Translations under genes and position numbers: made by a program | Source: Rhodococcus oxybenzonivorans | Lineage (GTDB): Bacteria; Actinomycetota; Actinomycetes; Mycobacteriales; Mycobacteriaceae | NCBI RefSeq assembly: GCF_003130705.1 | Contig: NZ_CP021357.1 | Span: 1-64,000 of the forward strand | Reading direction: 5' to 3' | DNA length: 64,000 bases | Shown: in pieces, positions 19,241 to 27,204 of the stretch | Layout: every line of letters begins with the position of its first letter | Numbering within the stretch: position 1 is the stretch's first letter | Notes under the pieces: generated by a model | Told to the model about the DNA's origin: nothing | Seen by the model: the letters and a program-made list of their open reading frames with translations, nothing else | Database searches by the model: none

Positions 19241-19345
19241 CTACCGCCCAGGCTTCGTCGTGATGGTGACCTTGCGAATCGGACCAGGCACGCTGATCGT
19301 CTTCTTCTGGCCCGGGCGGATAGTGATTCGACGGATAGTACCCAT
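19241..19345 (-). CDS. Basic 34-residue micro-protein upstream of DUF2188
   Basis: Starts MGTIRRITIRPGQKKTISV and ends KPGR, with ten Arg/Lys and regular beta-like alternation. GGAG lies 8 bases upstream of the ATG, and the stop is 5 bp before the next start. It overlaps no other real gene. Possibly nucleic-acid binding; unknown family. Confidence 0.5.
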   Translation of the reverse strand: MGTIRRITIRPGQKKTISVPGPIRKVTITTKPGR

Positions 19346-19585
19346 GTGCACAACTCCTAAGGGCAGCTATCCAGACCAGAATCTCCGCCCCGCATCTTGC
19401 GGTCTTAGAGCCACGAGGTATGGTCATCTGTGCATCGGCAAAATGCAGATAAATACACACCTCGAAACTTTCAGTCCCCCCGAGTTGTTTCGAGGTTTTC
19501 TGCTGTCTCCAAATTAAGTTAGCACCCGATTTCAACATTTCCGCTTTACTTGAGACGAACGACCGGCATTTATGTGCCCGACGCC

Positions 19586-19828
19586 CTACTCGTCAGTACG
19601 TTCTCCCTGCTCACGGCATCTGAAAATTGCCCATGTGCCATTCGTCACATAGCAGAAATCCCGTAATGCCCCCTGTCGGTCACCTGTGCCAAGCTCGGAC
19701 ACCGCAAGGGTGAATGTCCCGGAAGTGGACTTCGAGCCGTCAGATTTGACGCCAGACGCCTCAAACGAAACTTGGTACAGAAGACCGAACGGAGACTTCG
19801 ATGCCGAGCTGCATAGCCGATTTGACAC
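19586..19828 (-). CDS. Doubtful small protein, perhaps a gene fragment
   Basis: Residues about 20-75 (VSFEASGVKSDG..., GTFTLAVSEL, DFCYVTNGTWAIFRC) read like the end of a secreted beta-rich protein, but the front has no good start and no signal peptide in frame. The GC content is lower than its neighbours. I see nothing else in 19346-20001. Confidence 0.25.
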   Translation of the reverse strand: MSNRLCSSASKSPFGLLYQVSFEASGVKSDGSKSTSGTFTLAVSELGTGDRQGALRDFCYVTNGTWAIFRCREQGERTDE

Positions 19829-20001
19829 AAAATTCTGACAAGGCTATATCTGCTCGCAGCAGCAATGCATAGACATTTTTACGGCTGCTCCACAGAACTT
19901 CACGGAGTAATAGATCCGCGAATTTGGCGTTGTTCATGGAGTGCCGAGATCTCCGCATCCGGCCCTTCGGCACAGCAGTCGCCGTCCATGAGACAACGCC
20001 T

Positions 20002-20562
20002 CTATTGCGATGTGGCCGAGAGATGCCGGTATAGCGTGGCGCGGCCAATCCCTAGAACTGCTGCGATTTCAGTTTTCGGGGTTCCCGCCTCGACCATCTG
20101 TCGGATGTGACGTGCCTTCGCCGCATCGATCGCCTTGGGCTGCCCGCCGATCCGGCCTCGTGCCCGGGCAGCGGCGAGACCGGCAACCGTCCGCTCTTGG
20201 ATAAGCGCCCTCTCGAATTGCGCTAAGGCACCGAATATTTGAAAGATCAGCATCCCGCCAGGAGATGAAGTGTCGATCGTCTCCGTGAGCGATTTGAACG
20301 CCACCCCGCGGGCCTGAAGGTCTTCGACCGTCTCGATCAGATGGCTCAACGATCGCCCGAGCCTGTCCAGGCGCCACACTACGAGGGTGTCGCCGGCGCG
20401 AAGATGCCCGAGTAGGTCCAGCAGTTCGGGGCGGTCCTTCTTGGCACCGCTCGCCACTTCCTCCCAGACTCTCGAACACCCGGCGGCCGCCAGAGCGTCC
20501 CTCTGCAAATCCAGCACCTGATCGGTGCCACTTACCCTCAGATACCCGAATACGGCGCTCAC
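20002..20562 (-). CDS. Serine resolvase/invertase (Tn3-type)
   Basis: A 186-residue small serine recombinase. It starts VSAVFGYLRVSGTDQ, with the catalytic Ser in YLRVS, then VVWRLDRLGRSLSHLI and the long E-helix, and ends in a helix-turn-helix (GTPKTEIAAVLGIGRATLYR). All expected blocks are intact. The adjacent 20563-20680 stretch should contain its res site, and a related stretch recurs at 23333. No matching transposase is present. Confidence 0.9.
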   Translation of the reverse strand: MSAVFGYLRVSGTDQVLDLQRDALAAAGCSRVWEEVASGAKKDRPELLDLLGHLRAGDTLVVWRLDRLGRSLSHLIETVEDLQARGVAFKSLTETIDTSSPGGMLIFQIFGALAQFERALIQERTVAGLAAARARGRIGGQPKAIDAAKARHIRQMVEAGTPKTEIAAVLGIGRATLYRHLSATSQ

Positions 20563-20567
20563 AGGCG

Positions 20568-20605
20568 ATGACTGTCCCAGAAACGTCTGACACCCTCCAG
20601 TGGGC
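20568..20605 (+). repeat. Res-like direct repeat, copy 1
   Basis: Begins ATGACTGTCCCAGAAACGTC directly upstream of the resolvase start and resembles 23333-23370 over about 38 bases in the same orientation. Confidence 0.5.
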
Positions 20606-20981
20606 ACCCAAGAGGGTGAGACAGGTTTCTGAGACACATAACAATTCGGTAACGCTCCCCATCGATTCGACTCCTGGACACCTGCCGAGCAGCCGTCGGT
20701 CTCGTTCGGCCCACTCGCGGCCGCACGCACTCGATTCCCGTCCGGTGTCTCAACTCCGGGCGTCTCAGTAATGGTCGAATGAGAGACAACCCGAAACAGC
20801 GCATAACTATCCAGAGCGGACCCAACTGGTGTCCCGTTCGCCGTCCCGATTCGGGATTCCTTCACCGGACGGGGTTACCGGGACCCGTGCAGCTCAGCTC
20901 GTTCGGGACATGGGCCGGCGACGGGAAGCGGCCGAGGACGCTATCCGCAAAATCATCCGGACGGCCCGCAGACGCGCACAC

Positions 20982-21015
20982 GAAAGAACCCCCAGGTTTC
21001 CCTGGGGGTTCTTTC
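20982..21015. terminator. Strong hairpin terminator
   Basis: Perfect 15-bp inverted repeat (GAAAGAACCCCCAGG) with a TTTC loop. The gene it once served is no longer evident. Confidence 0.7.
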
Positions 21016-21084
21016 ACTATTCGTATGTCCTAGAGGGAGGCACTCGGCCCACGATCCTCAATGGCTCTGTGGTAGACACCGTAC

Positions 21085-21810
21085 ATGCCTACGGCCTCCT
21101 ACGCAATGACCCCTGCCGATGCGCAGGCTATCGAGAAATGCCTCTCGCCTGGTCGAGTTGGGTCATATCACCCTCCGCTGGTCACCTGCGATCAGGGCGA
21201 GGATCCGCTGGCTGCTGCTCTTAGGCTCTATCGATGGAATGCCGAGATCGCTGCGGCCCTGTGGACTGTGATGCACGTTTTCGAAGTCACCGTACGGAAT
21301 GCTGTGAGCGATGCTGTGACCCAGGTCCACGGACCGAATTGGACTCACGACGCCTCCTTCCACGCGAAACTTCCACCCGCGCCGCGTGACAGAAGCACGA
21401 ACCGGCCCGCCGGGTACGGCGCACGGGAAGATCTCCAGAAGCAGAGCCGTCTCCATCCGACACCGGGCAAGGTGATTCCCGAACTGAAAATGGCATTCTG
21501 GGAGAAGATGTTCACTCAACGGCATGATGCCGATTTCTGGAATAGCTACCTCTGCACCGTCTTTCCGAACGTTGATTCCGCCGAACCTATCCGCGATCAC
21601 CGCAATGCGCTGCGCACGAGGTACGAACGGGTGCGCAGGATCAGAAATCGTATGGGACATCATGAACCCATCTCGGACACTTCTCGATTCGACTTGTCCC
21701 AGTGCTACACGGGAATGATGGAAGTTCTGTCCTGGCGTTCCAGCGAGATCCATGCGTGGGTTGCCGATGTAGAGAATGTTCAAGAGGTTCTGCTGCGTCG
21801 CCCGCGTTAG
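21085..21810 (+). CDS. Abi-like protein with HEPN RNase motif
   Basis: A 241-residue protein of the abortive-infection (Abi_2/AbiF-like) type. The N-terminal helices (LSPGRVGSYHP, ALRLYRWNAEIAAALW, HVFEVTVRNAVSDA) and the late R187-N-R-M-G-H192-H-E-P motif are those of HEPN nucleases, where Arg and His cut RNA. Members act as phage-triggered toxins, alone or with a partner. No antitoxin gene was recognised beside it. It lies between two res-like repeats, so it may be cargo of the resolvase unit. Confidence 0.75.
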   Translation: MPTASYAMTPADAQAIEKCLSPGRVGSYHPPLVTCDQGEDPLAAALRLYRWNAEIAAALWTVMHVFEVTVRNAVSDAVTQVHGPNWTHDASFHAKLPPAPRDRSTNRPAGYGAREDLQKQSRLHPTPGKVIPELKMAFWEKMFTQRHDADFWNSYLCTVFPNVDSAEPIRDHRNALRTRYERVRRIRNRMGHHEPISDTSRFDLSQCYTGMMEVLSWRSSEIHAWVADVENVQEVLLRRPR

Positions 21811-22145
21811 AAACGCCGTCTCGCTGACCCTGCGGGTGAAGTCATCTCCCGATGATGCAGGATGCGCCCCGCAAGCGATCCCTTGTGGTGTCTCATGAGA
21901 CCAGCTCCCGGTAACGACCGAAGCTGAGACGGTCGCGGTATCGGTTGTTTCCGAGGTGCAGCAACCCTGTCGCCGATCGCGGCGTGCATCGACTCGATCG
22001 TGGACTTCACTGATCCATGCGTGGAGATCTTGACGCTCGATTTCCATCGGCAACTGTATGCGGCCCAAGGGACCAGCATCTGAATGCAAGCAATACCAGC
22101 ATTGATTGCATTCGAGGGGACCTCCTCGTCGAAGGGTGTCCTGTC
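21811..22145. other. Intergenic stretch, nothing recognised
   Basis: About 335 bases after the Abi-like gene with no gene, repeat or hairpin that I can support. Confidence 0.4.
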
Positions 22146-22952
22146 CTAACTGGATCCGGTTACATCGAGCATCAGCGCGTTCAGCTTCGGTACCGTCGTC
22201 TCCCCGCCCAGGGTCGTCGAGTATGTATGCGAACCGACTACCTCGACGTACATGGTCACGAAGTCCCCGGATACCACATTTGTCAATATCGGCACCGCCC
22301 CGGTGACCACGGTGTTGTTGTCGTAGAGGAAGCTGTAGTCCTGTGGCGCAGCCATTGTGTCGGCCCTGAACCGCTCGGGTCCGGTCACCGAATCGAACTG
22401 GGTCACATGCCCGTACACAACCAGCTTCCTGCCCTTGTTCGCATCCGGATTCTTCATCACCAGCGCGAAATCCCGGTCACTCAGCGTCTCGTACGTAGAC
22501 CGATCCCACTTCGCAGCCTCGATCGCAGCCAGCCGAGCCTTCTCCGCGTCAATCGCGGCCTGTCGCTTGGCCTGCTGCTCCTCCTGCTGCCGGCGGGCCT
22601 GCTCCTGCTGCGCGGTCCTCGCCGCCACCTCCTCCGGGGTCATGGTCCGGGTGATGCGGGCCGTCGTCGAGTTCCGCGCGGCGTCCGCGGCCGATGGCGA
22701 ATCGTAGTCATTCACCGTCGCGGCAACGCCCAGAGTGACGATCAGCACGGCGAAGATGCCACCGACGATCCACGGCCAGTTCCGCTTTGGAGCATCAGGT
22801 TCACGAGGCGCCCACGGCGGCGTGAACGGTTTCTTCGGCGGCTTCGGAGACTGACCTGCAGTGGGTTGCCCCAACTGGCCCGGTTGCGGCCCCTGCGGGC
22901 GCTGCGGCCCCTGCGGGCGCTGCGGCTGCTGGGGGTAAAACGGATTCGACAT
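22146..22952 (-). CDS. Membrane-anchored protein with Pro/Gln-rich head and coiled coil
   Basis: A 268-residue protein. It has a cytoplasmic Pro/Gln-rich head with PQRPQGPQ-type repeats (residues 1-45), one membrane helix (about 52-70), an Ala/Glu/Gln coiled coil (about 93-135) and an outer C-terminal beta-rich domain (VVYGHVTQFDSVTGPE, MYVEVVGSHTYSTTLGG) that may be an OB-like barrel. ATG 22952 has GAGAAAG upstream. The plan suggests a surface or envelope-stress protein; function unknown. Confidence 0.65.
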   Translation of the reverse strand: MSNPFYPQQPQRPQGPQRPQGPQPGQLGQPTAGQSPKPPKKPFTPPWAPREPDAPKRNWPWIVGGIFAVLIVTLGVAATVNDYDSPSAADAARNSTTARITRTMTPEEVAARTAQQEQARRQQEEQQAKRQAAIDAEKARLAAIEAAKWDRSTYETLSDRDFALVMKNPDANKGRKLVVYGHVTQFDSVTGPERFRADTMAAPQDYSFLYDNNTVVTGAVPILTNVVSGDFVTMYVEVVGSHTYSTTLGGETTVPKLNALMLDVTGSS

Positions 22953-23449
22953 GTGGGTTGACTTTCTCACGAGAAGGGCTGGTCAGGCTGCCTAGTAGTT
23001 CACAGTTGTGTCACCCAGCCACGGTCAGCACATCCGCGACGCGGCGATCAATGATGATCCGGGCAAGGCACCGACTGCCCTCGGTGACACGGACATCGGG
23101 GTGGGTGTGGTCACCGACACCCACCAGAGGCAGACATCGGTTACTCCTCCTTGAGCTCATTCATGCCATCGAACCAGGTAACGCCGTCGACGGCCGACAA
23201 ATCCTGGATCGTCGCATGAGAATTGCCTCCCGGACTTGGGACCACGGCAGCGGCGGAAGGGCCGCTGTGGTCCACACGACGAGCCGTTGGCCAGTCTGAA
23301 GGGGCGGAAGGAATTGGAACCGCTCATGGGGCATGACTGTCTCAGAAACATCCGACCGCCCTCGAGCAGGCAATTCAGTGCCTGAATCAGGTTTTCACGA
23401 CCGGTGTTCTCGCACATCAGCAGGCCCAGTTGGCGGCAAAATAGGGGTC
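22953..23449. other. Intergenic stretch with the second res-like repeat
   Basis: About 500 bases without a credible gene. The only structure I see is the 23333-23370 repeat. Confidence 0.4.
23333..23370 (+). repeat. Res-like direct repeat, copy 2
   Basis: Begins ATGACTGTCTCAGAAACATC; matches copy 1 at 20568 at roughly four of five positions, same orientation, 2.8 kb apart. Confidence 0.5.
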
Positions 23450-23927
23450 ATGAAGAGCGAGCTGTGGCAGGACTACGAAGAGGTAGCAAACTTCCTGCTA
23501 GATAAGGTCGCCGCCGAGCTAGGGCTAGAGCGAGTTGAGGGCAAGCAGACGCTCGTCGGTGACGTTGGTACGTCCTGGGAGGTCGACGGCAAAGGTGTGA
23601 AGCTCGGCGACGAAGGAATTGTCCTTATCGAGTGCAAACGGTACCCCAAAAGGAGAGTTGATCAGGCGACCGTGGGCGGATTCGCCTTCCGGATTCAGTA
23701 CCTCGGCGCGTCAGGTGGGATCCTCGTCAATCCGCTAGGTACACAGGAAGGTGGCCGCATTATTGCTGTGCAACGGAGATCATCGAGGTTCATCTCAAGC
23801 CGGACTGCACGCGTACCGACTACGTGTTGAGCTTTCTGAACAGGTTTTCCTCGGGGTAATTGACTTCGGCCGGGGCACGGACCATGCGAGCGTCAAGGTG
23901 GTGAAGGAAGCCGACGAGGCATCGTGA
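23450..23927 (+). pseudogene. PD-(D/E)XK (Mrr-like) nuclease, two frameshifts
   Basis: Starts MKSELWQDYEEVANFLLDKV. The catalytic core SWEVDG...IVLIECKRYP gives the E-x-K of the PD-(D/E)XK fold, followed by GGFAFRIQYLGASGGILV, as in Mrr-like restriction endonucleases. Near 23762 the frame is lost (continuation TEIIEVHLKPDCTRTDYVLS) and near 23858 again (continuation VIDFGRGTDHASVKVV, stop 23927). The intact protein would be about 158 residues. Confidence 0.65.
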
Positions 23928-24224
23928 GTGTGTCGTGTCTCATTTTGCAGCAATCATGAAATGCCGCGCCTGCCCAACTAACACATTTCCGGCCACCGAG
24001 CTGCGGTTGTTGGTCGACCCATCTACACCCAAGTGCGAGCACTCGCCCACCCACCCCACTGGCCGCGTGCGGCCCACCCGCCTTCGATGCCCAATCGAAG
24101 CACCGTGCCGCATCTCGGCGCTTCGGTGTCTCGAAAAGGGCCGTTTCTTGGACACCCACCGGCGCGTCAGTGGCCGCAACGCGAGCCGAGCGACCACCAC
24201 TGGGCCTGCGGATACCCTCACCGA

Positions 24225-24390
24225 ATGCCTGCTTCTTTTACCTGGATGGGACTTCTATCCCTCGCCGTATCGATAACCTCGCTCAGCGTCACCATCGCCA
24301 TCTTCTTGCTGGGGCGTCGCCTGTCTTTTCGGCAGCAGCGCGAACGCGTGGGCGAGCTTGAGAACGATGCATGGACGGTACTCAAACGCG
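24225..24390 (+). pseudogene. N-terminal fragment of a membrane-anchored protein
   Basis: Starts MPASFTWMGLLSLAVSITSL with one membrane helix, then RRLSFRQQRERVGELENDAW. The sequence runs into resolvase DNA of opposite orientation at about 24390, so the gene was cut by that event. Confidence 0.45.
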
Positions 24391-24684
24391 GTGTCGAGGC
24401 CCTGCTCGAGCACCCTCAGCCCGACCCCGCGCTCGCGCAGCTCGGCGCCGAGAGTGATCAGGTGCAGCACCGACCTGCCGAGGCGGTCGAGTCGCGTGAT
24501 CACCAGCGTGGTCGCCGTCGCGGAGCAGCTTGAGCACAAGATCCAGCTGCGGGCGCGACGCCTTCGCGCCGCTCGCGTGATCGATGTAAGTGTCCTCGGC
24601 CGCCACCCCGGCCCGGCGCAACGTGTCGACCTGATGATCCGGGTTCAGATCCGCGGGGGACACCCGCGCGTAGCCGAGCAACAT
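24391..24684 (-). pseudogene. Serine resolvase N-terminal fragment, frameshifted
   Basis: Starts MLLGYARVSPADLNPDHQVD with the catalytic Ser, then shifts frame near 24520 to TLVITRLDRLGRSVLHLI and LRVLEQGLDT, where homology ends abruptly. The C-terminal half is missing; a resolvase C-terminus occurs 0.4 kb away on the other strand. Confidence 0.7.
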
Positions 24685-25083
24685 GCGTCGACAATACCCC
24701 GACCACCCTGGTTTTCGACGTCGAGAGCCGACGTATTTACCCTGAATAATGGCTATTCGTGATGGTGTTGAAAAACCGAACCAGCCCGTGCCATCGTTGC
24801 CTCCTCACGGCACTGCTGTGTCGCCGGAGCCATTGCAACTCTGATCGTCTGCTGAATTGCCACGCCGGGGCCCGAGCCCCCAGCCAGCGACGAGCTCGAC
24901 CGGTATCGACACGCCGACTGTCGGCGCGCGCGGCGAATCGAGGGATCTGTCGGCGACCGGGAACGGTAGAAGAATCGACTGGGGCCCAGCGCCTGTCGCT
25001 CACGTAACTCATAGACCGATTACGGTCATCAGTCGTGATTTCCGCAACTTGGAGCCAGATTCTGAATGCTTCGCATCTAGATA
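24685..25083. other. Non-coding stretch between two resolvase fragments
   Basis: About 400 bases. No gene recognised. Confidence 0.4.
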
Positions 25084-25671
25084 ATGGCGAACACCCGAGA
25101 GGGGTTGGCCGCCGCCCGCGCACGCGGCCGCAAGGGCGGCCGGCCGTCGAAGCTGAGCCCGGATCAGATCGGACTCGCTCAACGCCTCTACGACGCCGGC
25201 GAGCACACCGTCGCCCAGATCTCGGGCATGCTGAAATTGCCGCGCACCACGGTATATGGACATCTGAACAAACGGCAGATGGACCGCGCACCGGCCGAGC
25301 AGGCGAGCGCCGTGGTCACCGATCCTCCAGTCCGCCCGCCTCGGACGTGCCCGACCTGCGGACATGAGCCGACCACTCGCGCCGAGGCAGCACACCAACG
25401 TGCCGACCTCGCGGTGACCTGGGTCCACGCCGACCCCAATCGCCGGGGAAGGGTCATCAGCCGCCACCACTGTCGGCATTGCGAACCCGGGCAACCAGCA
25501 TTCGACATCGCCTGCAGCGTCTGCGGCGACGGACCCATCATCGCCGGCGCGCTCGCCGAGCAAGCGAAGAACGGCAACCTGGCCGAGCCCGTTCGACGAT
25601 GGCTCACTGCAGCGGAATGGGCAGTCACCCCGGATCTCTTGTGTCCGGGCCACGCATATGCCGCTGACTGA
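25084..25671 (+). CDS. Resolvase C-terminal region fused to a Cys-rich domain
   Basis: A 195-residue frame. Residues 1-60 (NTREGLAAARARGRKGGRPS, then AQISGMLKLPRTTVYGHL) are the linker and helix-turn-helix of a serine resolvase, with no catalytic domain in front. Residues about 85-195 form a Cys-rich region (CPTCGHEP, HHCRHCEPG, CSVCGDGP) that may bind zinc. It may be a truncated recombinase or a surviving DNA-binding protein. There is no clear ribosome site. Confidence 0.55.
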   Translation: MANTREGLAAARARGRKGGRPSKLSPDQIGLAQRLYDAGEHTVAQISGMLKLPRTTVYGHLNKRQMDRAPAEQASAVVTDPPVRPPRTCPTCGHEPTTRAEAAHQRADLAVTWVHADPNRRGRVISRHHCRHCEPGQPAFDIACSVCGDGPIIAGALAEQAKNGNLAEPVRRWLTAAEWAVTPDLLCPGHAYAAD

Positions 25672-26193
25672 TCCCTGGGCGACCACGCTGGCCTACCTGG
25701 TGCCGCCAAGCCGAACTGGCCGCCACTGGGACCATACCGTTGAGATGTCGCGATAGCTGTGCCGCAACGGGGCTGCGGTAAGGCAGCTATGGCGGCTTCC
25801 GCGACGAGCAACAGGTCACCGACATGCTGCGCAATCTGCTCGACGAACGCTCAGATCGAGGACGGCCGAGGAACTGAAAGGCCCGCTCCCCCAACCATTT
25901 TCACTATCCGATAAGTGTTATCAACTAGCGCGGACGAGGCACGCCCGGCGTCCGTTGTCGCGCTCCGCGGCAGTATCCGACGCGGAAGGGCTTACCCATC
26001 TTCCGGATTGTTCCGGATCGCGGGGGTGCAACGGGACGGTTCGCGGGACATCTCTAGGTAACACCGGTGAGCTGGACGGGTATTCATCCGATGTGGTGTT
26101 CCGTTGGTGACGGCTTACGGAGCAAATCAGGGGGTTTCCATCTGCGGCGTTGTGTGTCTTCGTGTGCGTGGGCATTGCCGCAATCTGGGGGTG
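25672..26193. other. Intergenic stretch, no gene seen
   Basis: About 520 bases between the resolvase fragment and the thioesterase gene. Contains the second copy (25799-25817) of a 19-bp sequence also found at 15001-15019. No protein-like frame. Confidence 0.4.
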
Positions 26194-26733
26194 TTACCGG
26201 TGGTGGGGTTGGTGTGTTGTGGTCAGGAAGTGGTCGATGTCGACGATGAGGAACAGGGCGGTGGCGGTGGTCACCACGTGGGCGTGGTCGTTTTCGATGG
26301 TGGCTCGCAGGTGTAGTTTGCGGCCGTCGCGGGCGTGGATGTGGGCGCGGAGGGTGTAGGGGGTGTCGAGCAGGACCGGGGCGAGGTAGTCGATGGCGAG
26401 GTGGCGGGTGACGGCGAGTTCTCCCACGGTGTAGAGCAGGAATCCGAACAGGTCGTCGAGGACGGTGGCGACCGCACCGCCGTGGGCGATCGTTGGGGCG
26501 CCGACGTGGCGGGAGTCGAAACGGTGATGGGCGTGGACGCCGTGTGCGTCGCGTCGGACGCGCAGCTGGTGGCCGTGAGGGTTGGCCGGTCCGCAGCCGA
26601 GGCAGTGGTCGTGGTGAGGCGGCAGGTCGGCGGATCCGGACGCGACCACGGGGAAGGTGGGGATCGAGTCCTCGGCCTCGCAGGGTTCGGATCCGGGCTC
26701 GTGTGTGCCGGTGCGGGGTGTGTCCTCGGTCAT
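26194..26733 (-). CDS. PaaI-like hot-dog thioesterase
   Basis: A 179-residue hot-dog-fold thioesterase. The motif APTIAHGGAVATVLDDLFGF (residues about 79-98) carries the family's conserved Gly-Gly and catalytic acid. The N-terminal CLGCGPANPHG is typical of the subgroup acting on acyl-CoA or small thioesters. Last gene of a leftward MFS-USP-thioesterase unit. Confidence 0.8.
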   Translation of the reverse strand: MTEDTPRTGTHEPGSEPCEAEDSIPTFPVVASGSADLPPHHDHCLGCGPANPHGHQLRVRRDAHGVHAHHRFDSRHVGAPTIAHGGAVATVLDDLFGFLLYTVGELAVTRHLAIDYLAPVLLDTPYTLRAHIHARDGRKLHLRATIENDHAHVVTTATALFLIVDIDHFLTTTHQPHHR

Positions 26734-26754
26734 GAGTGCTTTCTGTGGGTTTGT

Positions 26755-27204
26755 CTACCGGGTGGCGGCGATGAGGATGTCGCAGGGGACTTTGCGGGCA
26801 AGCTCGATCGGTGGGATGGACAGCAGCCGGGCCAGCAGTGGTGACCGGTGGGGGTTGGCGGTGACGATGAGGTCGGCGGCGGCGGTGGCGGCCAGGTGCA
26901 GCAATGCGGGCAGGAGGGGTTCGGGCAGGATATGGGTTTCGATGTCGGTGGCACCGTGGGCGAGGGCGTGCTGGTGGGCGGTGCGCAAGATGGTGTCGGT
27001 GGGGGTGCTCCCACGCAGCAGATAGGCGTCGGGTCCGAGCCGGTCGAGGTCGGTGCCGACCGCGCGTTCGTCGATGTCGTGGCGGGCGCAGATGATCAGT
27101 AGTCGGGCGTGAGTGGTGTGGGCCAGCTCGGCCGCCTGGTCGACCACCCGGTAGGAACGGTCGGATCCGTCGGTGTCGACGATGATCGTGCGGTAGGCCG
27201 TCAT
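26755..27204 (-). CDS. Universal stress protein (UspA fold)
   Basis: A 149-residue Usp-fold protein (YRTIIVDTDGSDRSYRVVDQ at the start, LIVTANPHRSPLLARLL and PCDILIA at the end). The ATP-binding G-x2-G-x9-G-S/T motif is replaced by ANPHRSPLLARLL, so nucleotide binding is doubtful. The ATG overlaps the MFS stop by 4 bp. Confidence 0.8.
   Translation of the reverse strand: MTAYRTIIVDTDGSDRSYRVVDQAAELAHTTHARLLIICARHDIDERAVGTDLDRLGPDAYLLRGSTPTDTILRTAHQHALAHGATDIETHILPEPLLPALLHLAATAAADLIVTANPHRSPLLARLLSIPPIELARKVPCDILIAATR

Larger units (their letters stand above)
20563..21084. other. Non-coding stretch next to the resolvase, with res-like sequence and a hairpin
   Basis: Holds the likely res region (20568-20680) and the 20982-21015 hairpin. 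A basic frame reading RDMGRRREAAEDAIRKIIR runs into the hairpin and may be the end of a lost gene. Confidence 0.4.
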
